Source of the DNA: Bdellovibrionales bacterium
GTDB lineage: Bacteria > Bdellovibrionota > Bdellovibrionia > Bdellovibrionales > Bdellovibrionaceae
Direction of reading: 5' to 3'
Length of the DNA: 64,000 bases
Assembly (NCBI GenBank): GCA_018266295.1
Contig: JAFEAQ010000011.1
Coordinates: 62,001 to 126,000 of the forward strand
The notes below the pieces were generated by a model. That model made no database searches. It was not told the DNA's origin and worked only from the letters and a program-made list of their open reading frames with translations. Each line of letters starts with the position of its first letter. The first letter of the stretch is position 1. The position numbers and the translations under genes were made by a program. This document shows, one piece after another, positions 34,310-43,395 of the stretch.

Positions 34310-36823
34310 ATGAGCGAACACCGCCTCAAATTGAGGTCTTCCATAGTCTTGCGCACGCAAACAGGTTCAACCCTGCTCACAGCATTGGGTATGAGTGTTT
34401 TCGTGTGCCTGATGATCATGATGTCTGCGATCTGGATTCAGAGCCGCGTGAACCAAGTCATGTCGTCTTCCGACAAAATGGATCACCGGATCGTGCTGGA
34501 TGGCCTTTTCGCCTACACAGTCAATGGCATCAAACAGTCCTGGTGTTTTTCAGACACCTGGGTTCAGGATAACGCCTGCAATCTCTTCCATGCGCGCAAC
34601 ACGGTTCGCTTACTCCTCAGCGATGAAACTCTGAACTACCTGGGCTCATCAAAAACTCCGCACCCCGATCCAGTGATCAACACGCGCTTAATGGTGATGA
34701 CTCAGACCGTGCCACTGGCGGCGATCACTCCAAGCCACCCGCTCTTTAGCATCACGCAGCCTCTGAACGGCAACTACGAGAATGTCACCTTCAACATCAA
34801 GCGCGAAAGCTCGGCGATTTCAACAACCAAGGGGAATGAAATTCCGCTTCGGATCAGTATCAAGCTTGTCGCGAAAGCCAGCAGCAGCTTCAAAGATCTT
34901 GAGTTGCAATCAAAAGTCATCGTCTATCCGCGCGAACTCAGCTATTTCGGCCTGATTGTGCCCAAGGCACTCTACCTTGGTATGCCGGCCCCGACAGCCG
35001 GTGACGTTAGCTTCGCAAGCGCTTCATCGTCTGTGATTCAAGGCCTTCGTTTTGAAAGCCCGGTCTTCGTCAATGGCGATTTGCACTTACCACCAAAAAC
35101 TGCAAATGCCGATGCAGCGATGGATAACGTGACCTTCCTCGATAAAATCGTGATCGGTGGCGGTTTGATCTATCAAGGTGCCGGACAAACTCTGTTTAAT
35201 CCCGGCGATGCTGGTGGTGAGAAAAATATGTACAACCATGAGCTCACGTCGTTTACAGGGCTGCTGGCTGGCTATGAGCTTGACCCTGAAAAAGACAAGG
35301 GCCTCGAGTATCTCTTTAATGTGAACAGCAATATCACGCTCACGGATTTTGATCTTTGCCGCAAGCGCATTATGGCGTCATTTGACCTTTCCACAACCAA
35401 AGATACGCAGTTATTTAGTCGCTTCAACGGATCTCCGGCGGCAAACAGTTTTGATCTTTCCCTGAACATCGGGATCATTGATAACTTGATTGAGCAATTC
35501 CAGGACACCGGCGGGACTGCGTTTGAAATCGCAACCAACGTTCCGAACGTGACGACGGCGGGAAAAATCGTCAGTTGGCAGGGCGGCGCCGTTTTTAAGG
35601 CAAAACTCATCTATGAGGGTCTCAATGTTCCTTCAGCCGGAACCCGTGATGTCTATTTCAATACCTTCTATCTCCCGCGAAATGGCGAAGTGGCCCTTTA
35701 CCCACTCGGAGCCGGAGGACCAGAAGTTCATGTTCGTACTTCGCCACATATGGTGAGCGGCAAGAAGCAGTACAATCAAGTCGACATGAATGTGACCTTC
35801 ACTGATGCCGGTAACTTGGATATTGGCGCTTATACGTCCGGCAATGTTTTAACTCAAGGAAGTGTGAAACTGGTTTTAGAAGGCATGGACTACGCCTATA
35901 ACTACGCGACCAACCTGCGTGACAACTCTTCTTCACATCCAGTGATGGGCGTTTACAAATCCAACGGTTTTACCTTCTATAAATCTTCAGCTGCTTCTTT
36001 CGACGTTTACCGCCAGACAGCCGGCGGCTGGTATACAAATCCAATGTTACAAGTCGATACCGTGAATTATCCGGTGTACGATGCCTCGCAAGCGCCGAAT
36101 GGCGAAACAGACTTTAGCGCCTTCGATGCTCAGTGTATGGCGGTGCCTGGCAATACGGATGCTTACTACACGTCGTTCCCGTCAGCGGATTGGTCGATCT
36201 CGTTCGCGAGCCAAGCTCGCCATGCCTGGAGCTTTACCGCTGACTTCCCGGATGGCTATCTCGCGGGTATCCTGCATATCGATGCAGGAACGGCAGCCTA
36301 CAATCCAGGTGCTGGCCAATATCCGACTTTCAAAATTCAATCTCTCGTTCAAGAATGTATGATCGAGGCTGACGCCAATTTCGTGACGGGTTTTTATACC
36401 TGCGAAAAGTTGACGATCAAGCCACGCTCGACGCCGTTAAGAATTATCGGCACCATCATCGCCGGCAATATTGATATTCACCCGAGTGCGTATCAGGCCG
36501 GCATCCGCTGGAGCACGATCTATCATCCTCAAGCCGTTTACGAACTTCGTCAGGCGCGGGTTTTGGGCCGTGATAAAAAAGGCGCCGTCCTTGATTGCGC
36601 AAGCCCGAGCTTACCGCCGCTTTGGATGCCGAATATCGGCGCGATTTCAGTGATGACTCACTATGCTTGTAATCCGGTGAGCCTCCGCCAAGCCGATCCG
36701 TTTAAGTGGACCGGGGTAGATCCTGATTGCGGTCTTGAAACTCCGCAATCCACGAAAGTGACTTGTAAGAAACAAACAACCCGCTTCTTGCTCAAAGAAG
36801 TCAGCAGAACGAAGGGGTTGTGA
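34310..36823 (+). CDS. Very large pseudopilin-like protein (837 aa), GspK/PilX-like tip candidate
   Basis: A polar 19-residue leader ending TQTG precedes a hydrophobic helix (STLLTALGMSVFVCLMIMMS) like that of type IV pilins. Position 5 after the predicted cleavage is Thr rather than Glu, as is typical for GspK/PilX tip pilins. The rest, about 780 residues, is beta-rich with no family I recognise and is far longer than normal minor pilins. AAGGCAG precedes the ATG. The next gene begins at its stop (TGATG), and two more prepilin genes and an EF-hand protein follow, so it probably sits at the tip of a pseudopilus and carries an adhesive or sensing domain. Prepilin cleavage is a prediction. Confidence 0.8.
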   Translation: MSEHRLKLRSSIVLRTQTGSTLLTALGMSVFVCLMIMMSAIWIQSRVNQVMSSSDKMDHRIVLDGLFAYTVNGIKQSWCFSDTWVQDNACNLFHARNTVRLLLSDETLNYLGSSKTPHPDPVINTRLMVMTQTVPLAAITPSHPLFSITQPLNGNYENVTFNIKRESSAISTTKGNEIPLRISIKLVAKASSSFKDLELQSKVIVYPRELSYFGLIVPKALYLGMPAPTAGDVSFASASSSVIQGLRFESPVFVNGDLHLPPKTANADAAMDNVTFLDKIVIGGGLIYQGAGQTLFNPGDAGGEKNMYNHELTSFTGLLAGYELDPEKDKGLEYLFNVNSNITLTDFDLCRKRIMASFDLSTTKDTQLFSRFNGSPAANSFDLSLNIGIIDNLIEQFQDTGGTAFEIATNVPNVTTAGKIVSWQGGAVFKAKLIYEGLNVPSAGTRDVYFNTFYLPRNGEVALYPLGAGGPEVHVRTSPHMVSGKKQYNQVDMNVTFTDAGNLDIGAYTSGNVLTQGSVKLVLEGMDYAYNYATNLRDNSSSHPVMGVYKSNGFTFYKSSAASFDVYRQTAGGWYTNPMLQVDTVNYPVYDASQAPNGETDFSAFDAQCMAVPGNTDAYYTSFPSADWSISFASQARHAWSFTADFPDGYLAGILHIDAGTAAYNPGAGQYPTFKIQSLVQECMIEADANFVTGFYTCEKLTIKPRSTPLRIIGTIIAGNIDIHPSAYQAGIRWSTIYHPQAVYELRQARVLGRDKKGAVLDCASPSLPPLWMPNIGAISVMTHYACNPVSLRQADPFKWTGVDPDCGLETPQSTKVTCKKQTTRFLLKEVSRTKGL

Positions 36824-37281
36824 TGAGACGGAATATGAAAAATCAAAAGGGTTTTACCCTGATTGAAATTCTGATTTCTCTTGTGATCGGCTCGATTACA
36901 GCGGCCGTGATTGCAAGCTATATTTCTTATTTGGCACGGCTGAATGCCCAAATGAAACTCCGCCGCGTTTCTGGTGAAGCGATTCACTCGCTTGCGGAAA
37001 GCATTCGTTTCAATCTTTCTTTGTTCCAGGCAAGTTTCGACAATAGCATTACAAAAGAAAAAGAGATGCTCGATCCAGCGAAGCTGCCGCTTGGGATCCA
37101 AAATCATAACTTGGTTCAGCGTTCTGAATGCGCCAAAGTGGCGTGCCAAGCTTATGTTGGCTACATCATTATTCCGAGTGAGATTGTGAGAAACTTATAT
37201 CAAGTCAAATTTTTGGCCGTGAGTACGGATGAGGAGGGCAAGTGGCGTCAAACCTTCACTTACTTCATCACCGTAAAATAG
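36823..37281 (+). CDS. Minor prepilin (152 aa)
   Basis: I chose ATG 36823, which overlaps the previous stop by one base and has GAAGGGG 5 bases upstream; an in-frame GTG at 36820 is also possible. The leader MRRNMKNQKG precedes FTLIEILISLVIGSI with Glu5, a clear class III signal for prepilin peptidase. The C-terminal half (about 110 residues) has one cysteine pair (ECAKVAC) and resembles PilW/PilV or GspI/J proteins in size. The next gene starts 40 bases inside its 3' end. Confidence 0.88.
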   Translation: MRRNMKNQKGFTLIEILISLVIGSITAAVIASYISYLARLNAQMKLRRVSGEAIHSLAESIRFNLSLFQASFDNSITKEKEMLDPAKLPLGIQNHNLVQRSECAKVACQAYVGYIIIPSEIVRNLYQVKFLAVSTDEEGKWRQTFTYFITVK

Positions 37282-38279
37282 CGCGCAATCAGCGCGGCTT
37301 TAGCATGATCGAGGTCCTCCTTGTGGTGGGACTGATGACCTTTGTTGTTTTAGGCAATACGATGTTCATCAATGATTTCATTCACCGTATGAATCAGTAT
37401 GAGAAGGAATCTTCGGACGAATCGCAAATGGCAGTCTTAAACATCATGGCCGTCAATATCATGAAGAAATCGGCTTTAAGCTATAACCGCATTCGCATGG
37501 CCGATGATAACAACGCAAGCTTTTATGACTATTATCCGGATTTGCCGCTCAGTACATTTGGCACAACCGGCAGCCGCAGTTTTACCATGACGGCAAAAGA
37601 CACGACGAAGTATTTCTATCTTCTAACTTCGGATGAAGCTGATTTCGATTCTTTAACCTATGAACCGATGCACGCCTACGAAGAAGTAACGACACCGTCC
37701 GATATTACTCAGGATGGAACGATTCGCTATCGCGGACTTAACACCATTCCGGATATCGATAACGGTAGCGGTAGCGTAGCGACAGATAAGCTTATGTCCA
37801 AGGTGTTTGGTGATCGCTGGGCTAACGGAAAATTATTCGTGTTGACCTGCCCGACGTATCTGCGCCCGGTTTCAGCGGCAAATACGATTAATTTGATGAC
37901 TTTACCGCGGATGCCGTCCTTTATCGGCAAAGTTGTCGGCGATGATTTACAGCCCCTCTTCAACTCGGAAGCCGCCGTGACGATTACAAATTCTCATCCC
38001 GTGACGAATGCGGTTTATAACTCCGTCGATCAGTATCTGCGCACTCTGCCAACAATCGGTGGCGCGGCTCCTTTTGTGAAAATCGAGCCAGCGGTGCTTT
38101 ATCGCTTCGAAATGCGGGCGAATTCAAAATATCCCGCGGGCTACGCGGATCTTGTCATGAAAAAATGGAGCCCGGGCGGTTACGGCTCTGAAATCATGGT
38201 GACCGATAAAATTCAGTCTGTTGAATTCAAAAGATCATCCATTGCTCTTCCTGTTGTCAGCCTGGAGGTTCAAAAATGA
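37242..38279 (+). CDS. Prepilin-like protein (345 aa)
   Basis: A GTG start with GAGGAGGG 4 bases upstream lies inside the previous gene (40-base overlap in another frame). A 19-residue leader ends NQRG, followed by FSMIEVLLVVGLMTFVVLG with Glu5. At 345 residues it is large for a minor pilin and comparable with PilW or GspJ. The mature part is beta-rich with a few conserved-looking aromatic strands and no known catalytic motif. Its stop overlaps the next start (ATGA), so translation is probably coupled. It likely forms part of a tip complex with its two upstream neighbours. Confidence 0.87.
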   Translation: MASNLHLLHHRKIARNQRGFSMIEVLLVVGLMTFVVLGNTMFINDFIHRMNQYEKESSDESQMAVLNIMAVNIMKKSALSYNRIRMADDNNASFYDYYPDLPLSTFGTTGSRSFTMTAKDTTKYFYLLTSDEADFDSLTYEPMHAYEEVTTPSDITQDGTIRYRGLNTIPDIDNGSGSVATDKLMSKVFGDRWANGKLFVLTCPTYLRPVSAANTINLMTLPRMPSFIGKVVGDDLQPLFNSEAAVTITNSHPVTNAVYNSVDQYLRTLPTIGGAAPFVKIEPAVLYRFEMRANSKYPAGYADLVMKKWSPGGYGSEIMVTDKIQSVEFKRSSIALPVVSLEVQK

Positions 38280-39547
38280 GAACGTCAGCTCGCATCCTCA
38301 TGACAGCTTTAGGCAGCCTCTCGTTCGGGGTGACTTCGGCCTTTGCTCAAACCGCCTCGACCACAGCGGTGCCTAAAACGGCCGCCGATATTAATATTTT
38401 GCCGGCCTCAGGGCCGAACTTGAGCGACGTTGTTGTCGACTCACAGATGAGCTACACTCGCAGCAGCAGCAATACCACCAATTTGGATATTCATATCTAT
38501 TGCTACGGTACAAATTTGCGTGCGATTCCAAATCCCCTAAGCCCGGCTTCAACAGTGACCGGCTACATTAACTATCAAGCTTTTGACGGCACCTACAAAA
38601 CTTACGCCATCACCTTTCCTGGCATTGCGACAATGACAACAGACTCGCGCGATGAGGATCTTTCAACGGCTGCTGTTTCTCGTGTTTATGACTCCGCCGG
38701 AAATTTCCAATACGCCGTCAACGCGCATCTTAAAGACCGCATGATCCGCGCGGCTTTAAAAAGCACACAGAAAACGAAGATCGACCTCACGCCATCAAAC
38801 GCCGAGTATGGCCGCGTTGTTGACGTCAGTGCAAAAAGCTTCTTAGTTCAAAGCATTCGCTTCGAACAAAAAATGCCACCGGGTACGACCCAACAAAAAT
38901 TCATGGGCTGGGACGGTCCGCTCACCGCTGCGGTGACATGGTATGCGGCGGATAACGGCCGGCAAATCAAAGTCTATGCGGGATTTCCTGGTGAAAATCG
39001 CTTCTGCGGAGGCTTCTTCTCGCCGCTGGTTTTGAAATTTAAATCTCCGGAAAAACCGCCGGCAATTACGAAGAGCTCCCACTTCCCGGTGATGGAGCGG
39101 GATTTAAAACTGCCAGGCGGTGCTCCGAAAATTTCTTGGCCGGATTTCTCAGAAGAAACTTACTTCTTAGCAATGGATACACTCAATGACGGCAAGATTG
39201 AGTCTGGTCGAGATCTGTTTGGCGATATCAATGGTTACGAAAATGGTTTTGCAAATTTGGCTTTCTATGATGACAATAAAGACGGCGTGATTGATGCAAA
39301 AGATAAGATCTTCAGTAAGCTCCTGTTGTGGAGTGACCGCAATCACGATGGTATCAGTCAGAAATCTGAAATTAAAAAGCTGTCTGATTTAGGTGTTATT
39401 TCTATTTCTCTCACCTACCAAAAAGAAACCCGCTATGTGGGGAACTCCGGAAAAATCCTTGGTCCGGGGGAATTTACTTACAAGGATAAAAAAGGGAAAA
39501 TCCAAAAAGGTTCGCTCTGGGATGTGTTTGTTACGGCGATACCATAA
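38276..39547 (+). CDS. Secreted protein with three EF-hand-like loops (423 aa)
   Basis: The start overlaps the previous stop by 4 bases. A signal peptide covers residues 1-25 (ending AFAQ). The N-terminal 270 residues are beta-rich and unrecognised. Near the C-terminus are three loops of the D-x-N/D-x-D-G-x-I type: DTLNDGKIESGRD (from residue 301), DDNKDGVIDAKD (from 332) and DRNHDGISQKSE (from 354). These are expected to bind calcium, though the first departs from consensus at position 3. Calcium binding is common in tip adhesins and pseudopilus proteins. The operon position suggests a partner of the three pilin-like proteins. Confidence 0.84.
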   Translation: MRTSARILMTALGSLSFGVTSAFAQTASTTAVPKTAADINILPASGPNLSDVVVDSQMSYTRSSSNTTNLDIHIYCYGTNLRAIPNPLSPASTVTGYINYQAFDGTYKTYAITFPGIATMTTDSRDEDLSTAAVSRVYDSAGNFQYAVNAHLKDRMIRAALKSTQKTKIDLTPSNAEYGRVVDVSAKSFLVQSIRFEQKMPPGTTQQKFMGWDGPLTAAVTWYAADNGRQIKVYAGFPGENRFCGGFFSPLVLKFKSPEKPPAITKSSHFPVMERDLKLPGGAPKISWPDFSEETYFLAMDTLNDGKIESGRDLFGDINGYENGFANLAFYDDNKDGVIDAKDKIFSKLLLWSDRNHDGISQKSEIKKLSDLGVISISLTYQKETRYVGNSGKILGPGEFTYKDKKGKIQKGSLWDVFVTAIP

Positions 39548-39565
39548 GAGTTTTGAGGGGGCGAT

Positions 39566-40285
39566 ATGAAAAAACTAAACGCAAAGACACTTCTGCTGGG
39601 CGCAGGAATGCTTGCAATTATCGGCGTGAGCGCGTCTTCCGTTGGCCAAAGCAATCGCTGGGAAAAGCGAATGACCAAAGACACCGTTCAAGGTGAAAAG
39701 AGCAGCGTGAACCTGCGCTCTGGGAAAAAGACACTTGAAAACGGCACTCAATCCGCGGCAACTCCGGCTCCTGCGGGTGTCGCTGATTACGGCGACGGCA
39801 CTCTGCACTGCCGCGACACGCTTTTAAAGCTCAACACCCACTTTGAAAATCCTGCAGCCGCTGGCGTGTCAGAACTTGCGATCCCTGAAATGGGTCATGG
39901 TGCAAGTCGCGCTTATAACTGCGTGGATATTAAACCTGCATTGATCAGCAACGCGGGTCAGTTCGTAAATGCCGGAACGATGACGGTGAGATGTACAAAT
40001 GGTCAGCTCGCAGTCGTTGCTTCAAACTGCACGGCACCGACTCCGCCGCCTTCGACCCCAACACCGACTCCCGCGGCAACGGCTACTCCAGGTACAGGAC
40101 CAACTCCAACTGCGGGTAACAATACGCCGGCGTGCAATAGCTACTGTAGCGATAAGATTGCTTCGTGTACTCGCATGGGTGGTAAGAACATGGAAGTGAC
40201 CTACCAGTACCGTACTTGTCAAAATGGCCAAGTCTACTTTACAAAGACCGACAAATGCGGCAGCAAACCGACCGCCTGCTACTAG
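39566..40285 (+). CDS. Exported Pro/Thr-rich protein (239 aa)
   Basis: GAGGGG precedes the ATG. The N-terminus (KKLNAKTLLLGAGMLAIIGVSAS) reads as a signal peptide or membrane anchor. The middle (residues about 70-150) has a small domain with two cysteines; then a Pro/Thr/Ala-rich linker (STPTPTPAATATPGTGPTP) leads to a compact C-terminal segment with four or more cysteines (CNSYCSDKIASC, TCQNG, KCGSKPTACY). Such linkers join surface domains. It is 18 bases after the EF-hand gene and is followed by a strong terminator, so it ends the operon. Function unknown. Confidence 0.82.
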   Translation: MKKLNAKTLLLGAGMLAIIGVSASSVGQSNRWEKRMTKDTVQGEKSSVNLRSGKKTLENGTQSAATPAPAGVADYGDGTLHCRDTLLKLNTHFENPAAAGVSELAIPEMGHGASRAYNCVDIKPALISNAGQFVNAGTMTVRCTNGQLAVVASNCTAPTPPPSTPTPTPAATATPGTGPTPTAGNNTPACNSYCSDKIASCTRMGGKNMEVTYQYRTCQNGQVYFTKTDKCGSKPTACY

Positions 40286-40296
40286 CAAGTCTCAAC

Positions 40297-40325
40297 AGGC
40301 CTCCCCACACGGAGGCCTTTTTTTT
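40297..40325 (+). terminator. Rho-independent terminator of the pseudopilin operon
   Basis: AGGCCTCC (40297-40304) and GGAGGCCT (40311-40318) form a perfect 8-base GC-rich stem with a 6-base loop, followed by eight T residues. It lies 12 bases after the last gene of the operon. Confidence 0.95.
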
Positions 40326-40377
40326 ACCCTCTTCCCGGTTTGACTTCACACACATCAATGAGTCAATCTGAGAGGGC

Positions 40378-42615
40378 ATGTTTTATTTAGCCCTGCTCTC
40401 GGGACTCATTAATCTTTCCTCCCAAACGGTCTACCAGAAGATCGTATCAATGACCGTTGGTGACCTTTATACGACGTTTATGGCCGTGCTGCTGACCTTC
40501 ATTGTCGGTGCCGCGATCGGTGGATATTTTGGTTTCTATTTGAGACGATTTTTGCCTTGGATCGAGTTGTTCTCGGGCCTTTACGCGTTGATGTTGTTTA
40601 TCCCCCTCTCGGGGCCGTTTTATAAATATGACATCTCGTTGCCCCTTGTGATTGCCGCCCTTATTCCGCCGGCATTTTCTTTGGGAACCCATGTGCCACT
40701 CTATAGCATCTATCTTCGTCAACAACGCTTTGGCTTTATCTATAGTCTTTATCACTGGGGCGCAATTCTGGGACTCGTCGCTTTTGAGTGGTACTTCGTG
40801 CACGCTGGCTCTGTGAAATACGCGCTGGGCTTCTTAGGTCTTTGCCAGACGATTCTTGGAATTACACTCATTATTCTTGCACGACAAAATCGCTTTGACC
40901 TGCCAAAGGCTCGCGCCGTCACAAATCCTCTACCAGTTTGGTTCAGCAAGCTGCGCGGGTCTGTGATCAGTGTGCTTGCAGCTTCGACTCTTAGTTTTTT
41001 TCATCTTTTTTGGGCGCTCAAAACACAAGTGGCTCTGACGGAAGGCTTCCGCATGCAGGCAACGATGACAAGTGCCGCGGTTCTTTTCTGGATGAGTACA
41101 GCGGGCGCGGCCTCGAAGATTTTGCCGCGCATGGAGCGCGCTTGGTTTTTCTTTCTTATTGCCGCCGGCGTTGCGCTGACCCAACTGACGTTTCCATGGA
41201 TTCCGATGGCGATCACGGATCTAAATACCGGTTCGCCGGCATTTTATTTTCTGATTTCTCTATTGCTTGCGATTTATCTGACACTGCCGGTGTTTTTCTC
41301 AAGCCTCGTATTTATTCAAGAAACTGAAGCCGCCCACCAGATATTGGATATCGATCAGGCCAGTGGCGGGCTCAATCTGTTTGCAAGCTTAGGAAATATT
41401 CTCGGATTTGTTTTTGGCGCCCTCCTTGCCGGTATACTCTGGAAGACCGGGTATTTCGCCGTCTCGTTGTTAGCGGCTTTGACGTTCTATTTAGCTTTCA
41501 TTTTTCAATGCAAAACGCGTAAGCCTGGAAAAATTTTGACGGCATTGCTGGCTATCAGCGCCGTGAGCGTTTTTGCTTTTTCTCACCATCAGCAGAATTA
41601 TCTTTTTTTAAACCGGCTGCACAAACCCACACGCGAGATTCAAACCATGACGGATGTATGGATCCGCTCAAGCGCTCTTTCAAGCATGGCGCTTGTAACT
41701 CGCCAGTTAACAATTCCTGTGAGCGATTTACCAAAGGCGCTGCAAATTTCTACAAAGCCTGCCCGGTTCTACATTGTCGACGGCCACCTTTCCCATGATA
41801 TTTTTGGCGGCTCTGAGTACATGAGTGGGATTTCCGGTGCAAAATTCTTTTCTCGTCCGCTGAAAAATTCTCTCGTGATTGGCATTGGCAGTGGCCAGGC
41901 CGCTTGGGGCCTGATGGCAATTAGTGAGCACACGGACATGGTCGAAATTTCGCCGGCCGTATTAGAAAATCTTTCAGCACTCAAAGAGTTCAATGAAGAT
42001 CTTTTAGCAAATCCCCACAAGAGCATTTACTTAAAAGATGGATTTTCTTTTGTGCGCGATTGTCAGCCCGAAAGTTACGACCTGATTTTGAACACGGCGA
42101 CCTACCCGTCGAACTTCAACGCCGCAAAACTTTATAGTACTGAGTTTGTCGGACTTGCGAAGAAATGCCTGAGCCCCGAAGGCGTTTTCCAGACATATTT
42201 TGATTTTAATTCCGTCATCAATATGCAGCAGCTCAACGAGTTCCTGGCTCCTCTCCGAGCGCACTTTAAATACGTCGATATTATGATAGAGCCCTATCCA
42301 CAGGTTTATGCCTATAATCAGGCTCGCCAGATTGAAAAAATTCACGATGCGGATTTCCCGCGCATGGAGGACCTCGCCGTCATTCAAAGACTTCGAAGCG
42401 AGAAAAGGCTTTTTCACGGCGACTGCCAAGATTTTTTAAGAAATCCCCCACCACCACCAATTCCTGCCGAAGTCAGCAGCTTGGATCGTGCGACTCTTGA
42501 AGCCAATAGCTTTCTAAACTCTGTCGGTGCGGCCTCAGGGAACTTTGAGTTTCTGAATGTGGATGAGTTCTTTCAGCCGCCCCCAGGCCAAGTGGGCGCG
42601 TTTACCTGCGAATAG
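40378..42615 (+). CDS. Membrane protein with spermidine-synthase-like domain
   Basis: The first 390 residues hold about ten to twelve hydrophobic helices of the MFS-like type found in fused spermidine-synthase-like transporters (GLINLSSQTVYQKIVSMTVGD at the start). The C-terminal 300 residues have a Rossmann-fold methyltransferase pattern: LVIGIGSGQAAWGLM (nucleotide binding), VEISPAVLE and YDLILNTATYPSNF. This resembles spermidine synthases, but I do not see the full polyamine-site residues, so true aminopropyl transfer is uncertain. The last 81 bases overlap the end of the convergent gene at 42535. It is monocistronic after the terminator at 40297. Confidence 0.85.
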   Translation: MFYLALLSGLINLSSQTVYQKIVSMTVGDLYTTFMAVLLTFIVGAAIGGYFGFYLRRFLPWIELFSGLYALMLFIPLSGPFYKYDISLPLVIAALIPPAFSLGTHVPLYSIYLRQQRFGFIYSLYHWGAILGLVAFEWYFVHAGSVKYALGFLGLCQTILGITLIILARQNRFDLPKARAVTNPLPVWFSKLRGSVISVLAASTLSFFHLFWALKTQVALTEGFRMQATMTSAAVLFWMSTAGAASKILPRMERAWFFFLIAAGVALTQLTFPWIPMAITDLNTGSPAFYFLISLLLAIYLTLPVFFSSLVFIQETEAAHQILDIDQASGGLNLFASLGNILGFVFGALLAGILWKTGYFAVSLLAALTFYLAFIFQCKTRKPGKILTALLAISAVSVFAFSHHQQNYLFLNRLHKPTREIQTMTDVWIRSSALSSMALVTRQLTIPVSDLPKALQISTKPARFYIVDGHLSHDIFGGSEYMSGISGAKFFSRPLKNSLVIGIGSGQAAWGLMAISEHTDMVEISPAVLENLSALKEFNEDLLANPHKSIYLKDGFSFVRDCQPESYDLILNTATYPSNFNAAKLYSTEFVGLAKKCLSPEGVFQTYFDFNSVINMQQLNEFLAPLRAHFKYVDIMIEPYPQVYAYNQARQIEKIHDADFPRMEDLAVIQRLRSEKRLFHGDCQDFLRNPPPPPIPAEVSSLDRATLEANSFLNSVGAASGNFEFLNVDEFFQPPPGQVGAFTCE

Positions 42616-43395
42616 TAAGAAGTCTTCTTGAAAGACCAGAGCACAAGGAATTTGCGATAAAAAGCTCTTGTGATTACCAAGAGCCAGCTGAATTCCCAAA
42701 TGCATTGCGGCCCAAAGCCAAAAGAAAACCTTTCCTGTGCGCTTATTGACGAGGGCAAGCGGCGACAAAAGCTCGACCGTCAAAACGCCAACGGCGACGA
42801 AACGCAAAACCACGACTGGCAGATTTAAAAGAAACTCGCCGACCGGAGTCGTTTTATTCTGGAATATAATCATCGCAAGATTCTCAGACCACGCCCAATC
42901 AAAACCCGAGAAGCGCAGCTTCTGCATTCCCGCAATAAAATAACTGCCGGCGATAAAGCACTTTAAGAACTGCACTGCCCAGCGGGTTTTGTCCTGCGCC
43001 GGCACCAATAAAAGCAAACACAGACAGAAATAAATCAGGGTTGTCCCATGACCGACCAAACCGAAATTATAATTGTAAGCTAAAACATAGGCACCGGTCA
43101 GCAGTGCCGCTAAAAGACTGCCGCTGCCAAAAATGCCTAATGCTGCCAAAAGTAAACTCGCGCGAAAGACCCATGTCATCCACTCTAGGCTATCAATATT
43201 CTCGAGTGGACCAAGATACTTAAAAATTCCTACCGGCTGATACAGTCCACCGAATTCGGCATAGCCCGAAGTGCTCGGCGAATTATGAAACAGTAAAAGA
43301 TAAAAACATAAAACTCCGCGATAGACCTTTAAGACCATTCCTGAATCCGGTGCAAAAAAGGCGCTATTAAGTTTATCAAAGAGCTTTTGTTTCAT
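42535..43395 (-). CDS. HTTM/vitamin-K-carboxylase-like membrane protein
   Basis: I chose ATG 43395 (MKQKLFDKLNS), preceded by an AAAGAG site; ATG 43446 lies further inside the upstream gene. The 286-residue protein has about eight membrane helices and motifs of the HTTM/VKGC-like family (LKVYRGVLCFYLLLFHNSP, then GMQKLRFSGFDWAW). The usual catalytic lumenal domain of true gamma-carboxylases is absent, so the function is unknown. It overlaps the upstream gene by 20 bases and the convergent synthase-like gene by 81 bases at the 3' ends. Confidence 0.75.
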   Translation of the reverse strand: MKQKLFDKLNSAFFAPDSGMVLKVYRGVLCFYLLLFHNSPSTSGYAEFGGLYQPVGIFKYLGPLENIDSLEWMTWVFRASLLLAALGIFGSGSLLAALLTGAYVLAYNYNFGLVGHGTTLIYFCLCLLLLVPAQDKTRWAVQFLKCFIAGSYFIAGMQKLRFSGFDWAWSENLAMIIFQNKTTPVGEFLLNLPVVVLRFVAVGVLTVELLSPLALVNKRTGKVFFWLWAAMHLGIQLALGNHKSFLSQIPCALVFQEDFLLFAGKRAHLAWGRLKELIHIQKLKVP

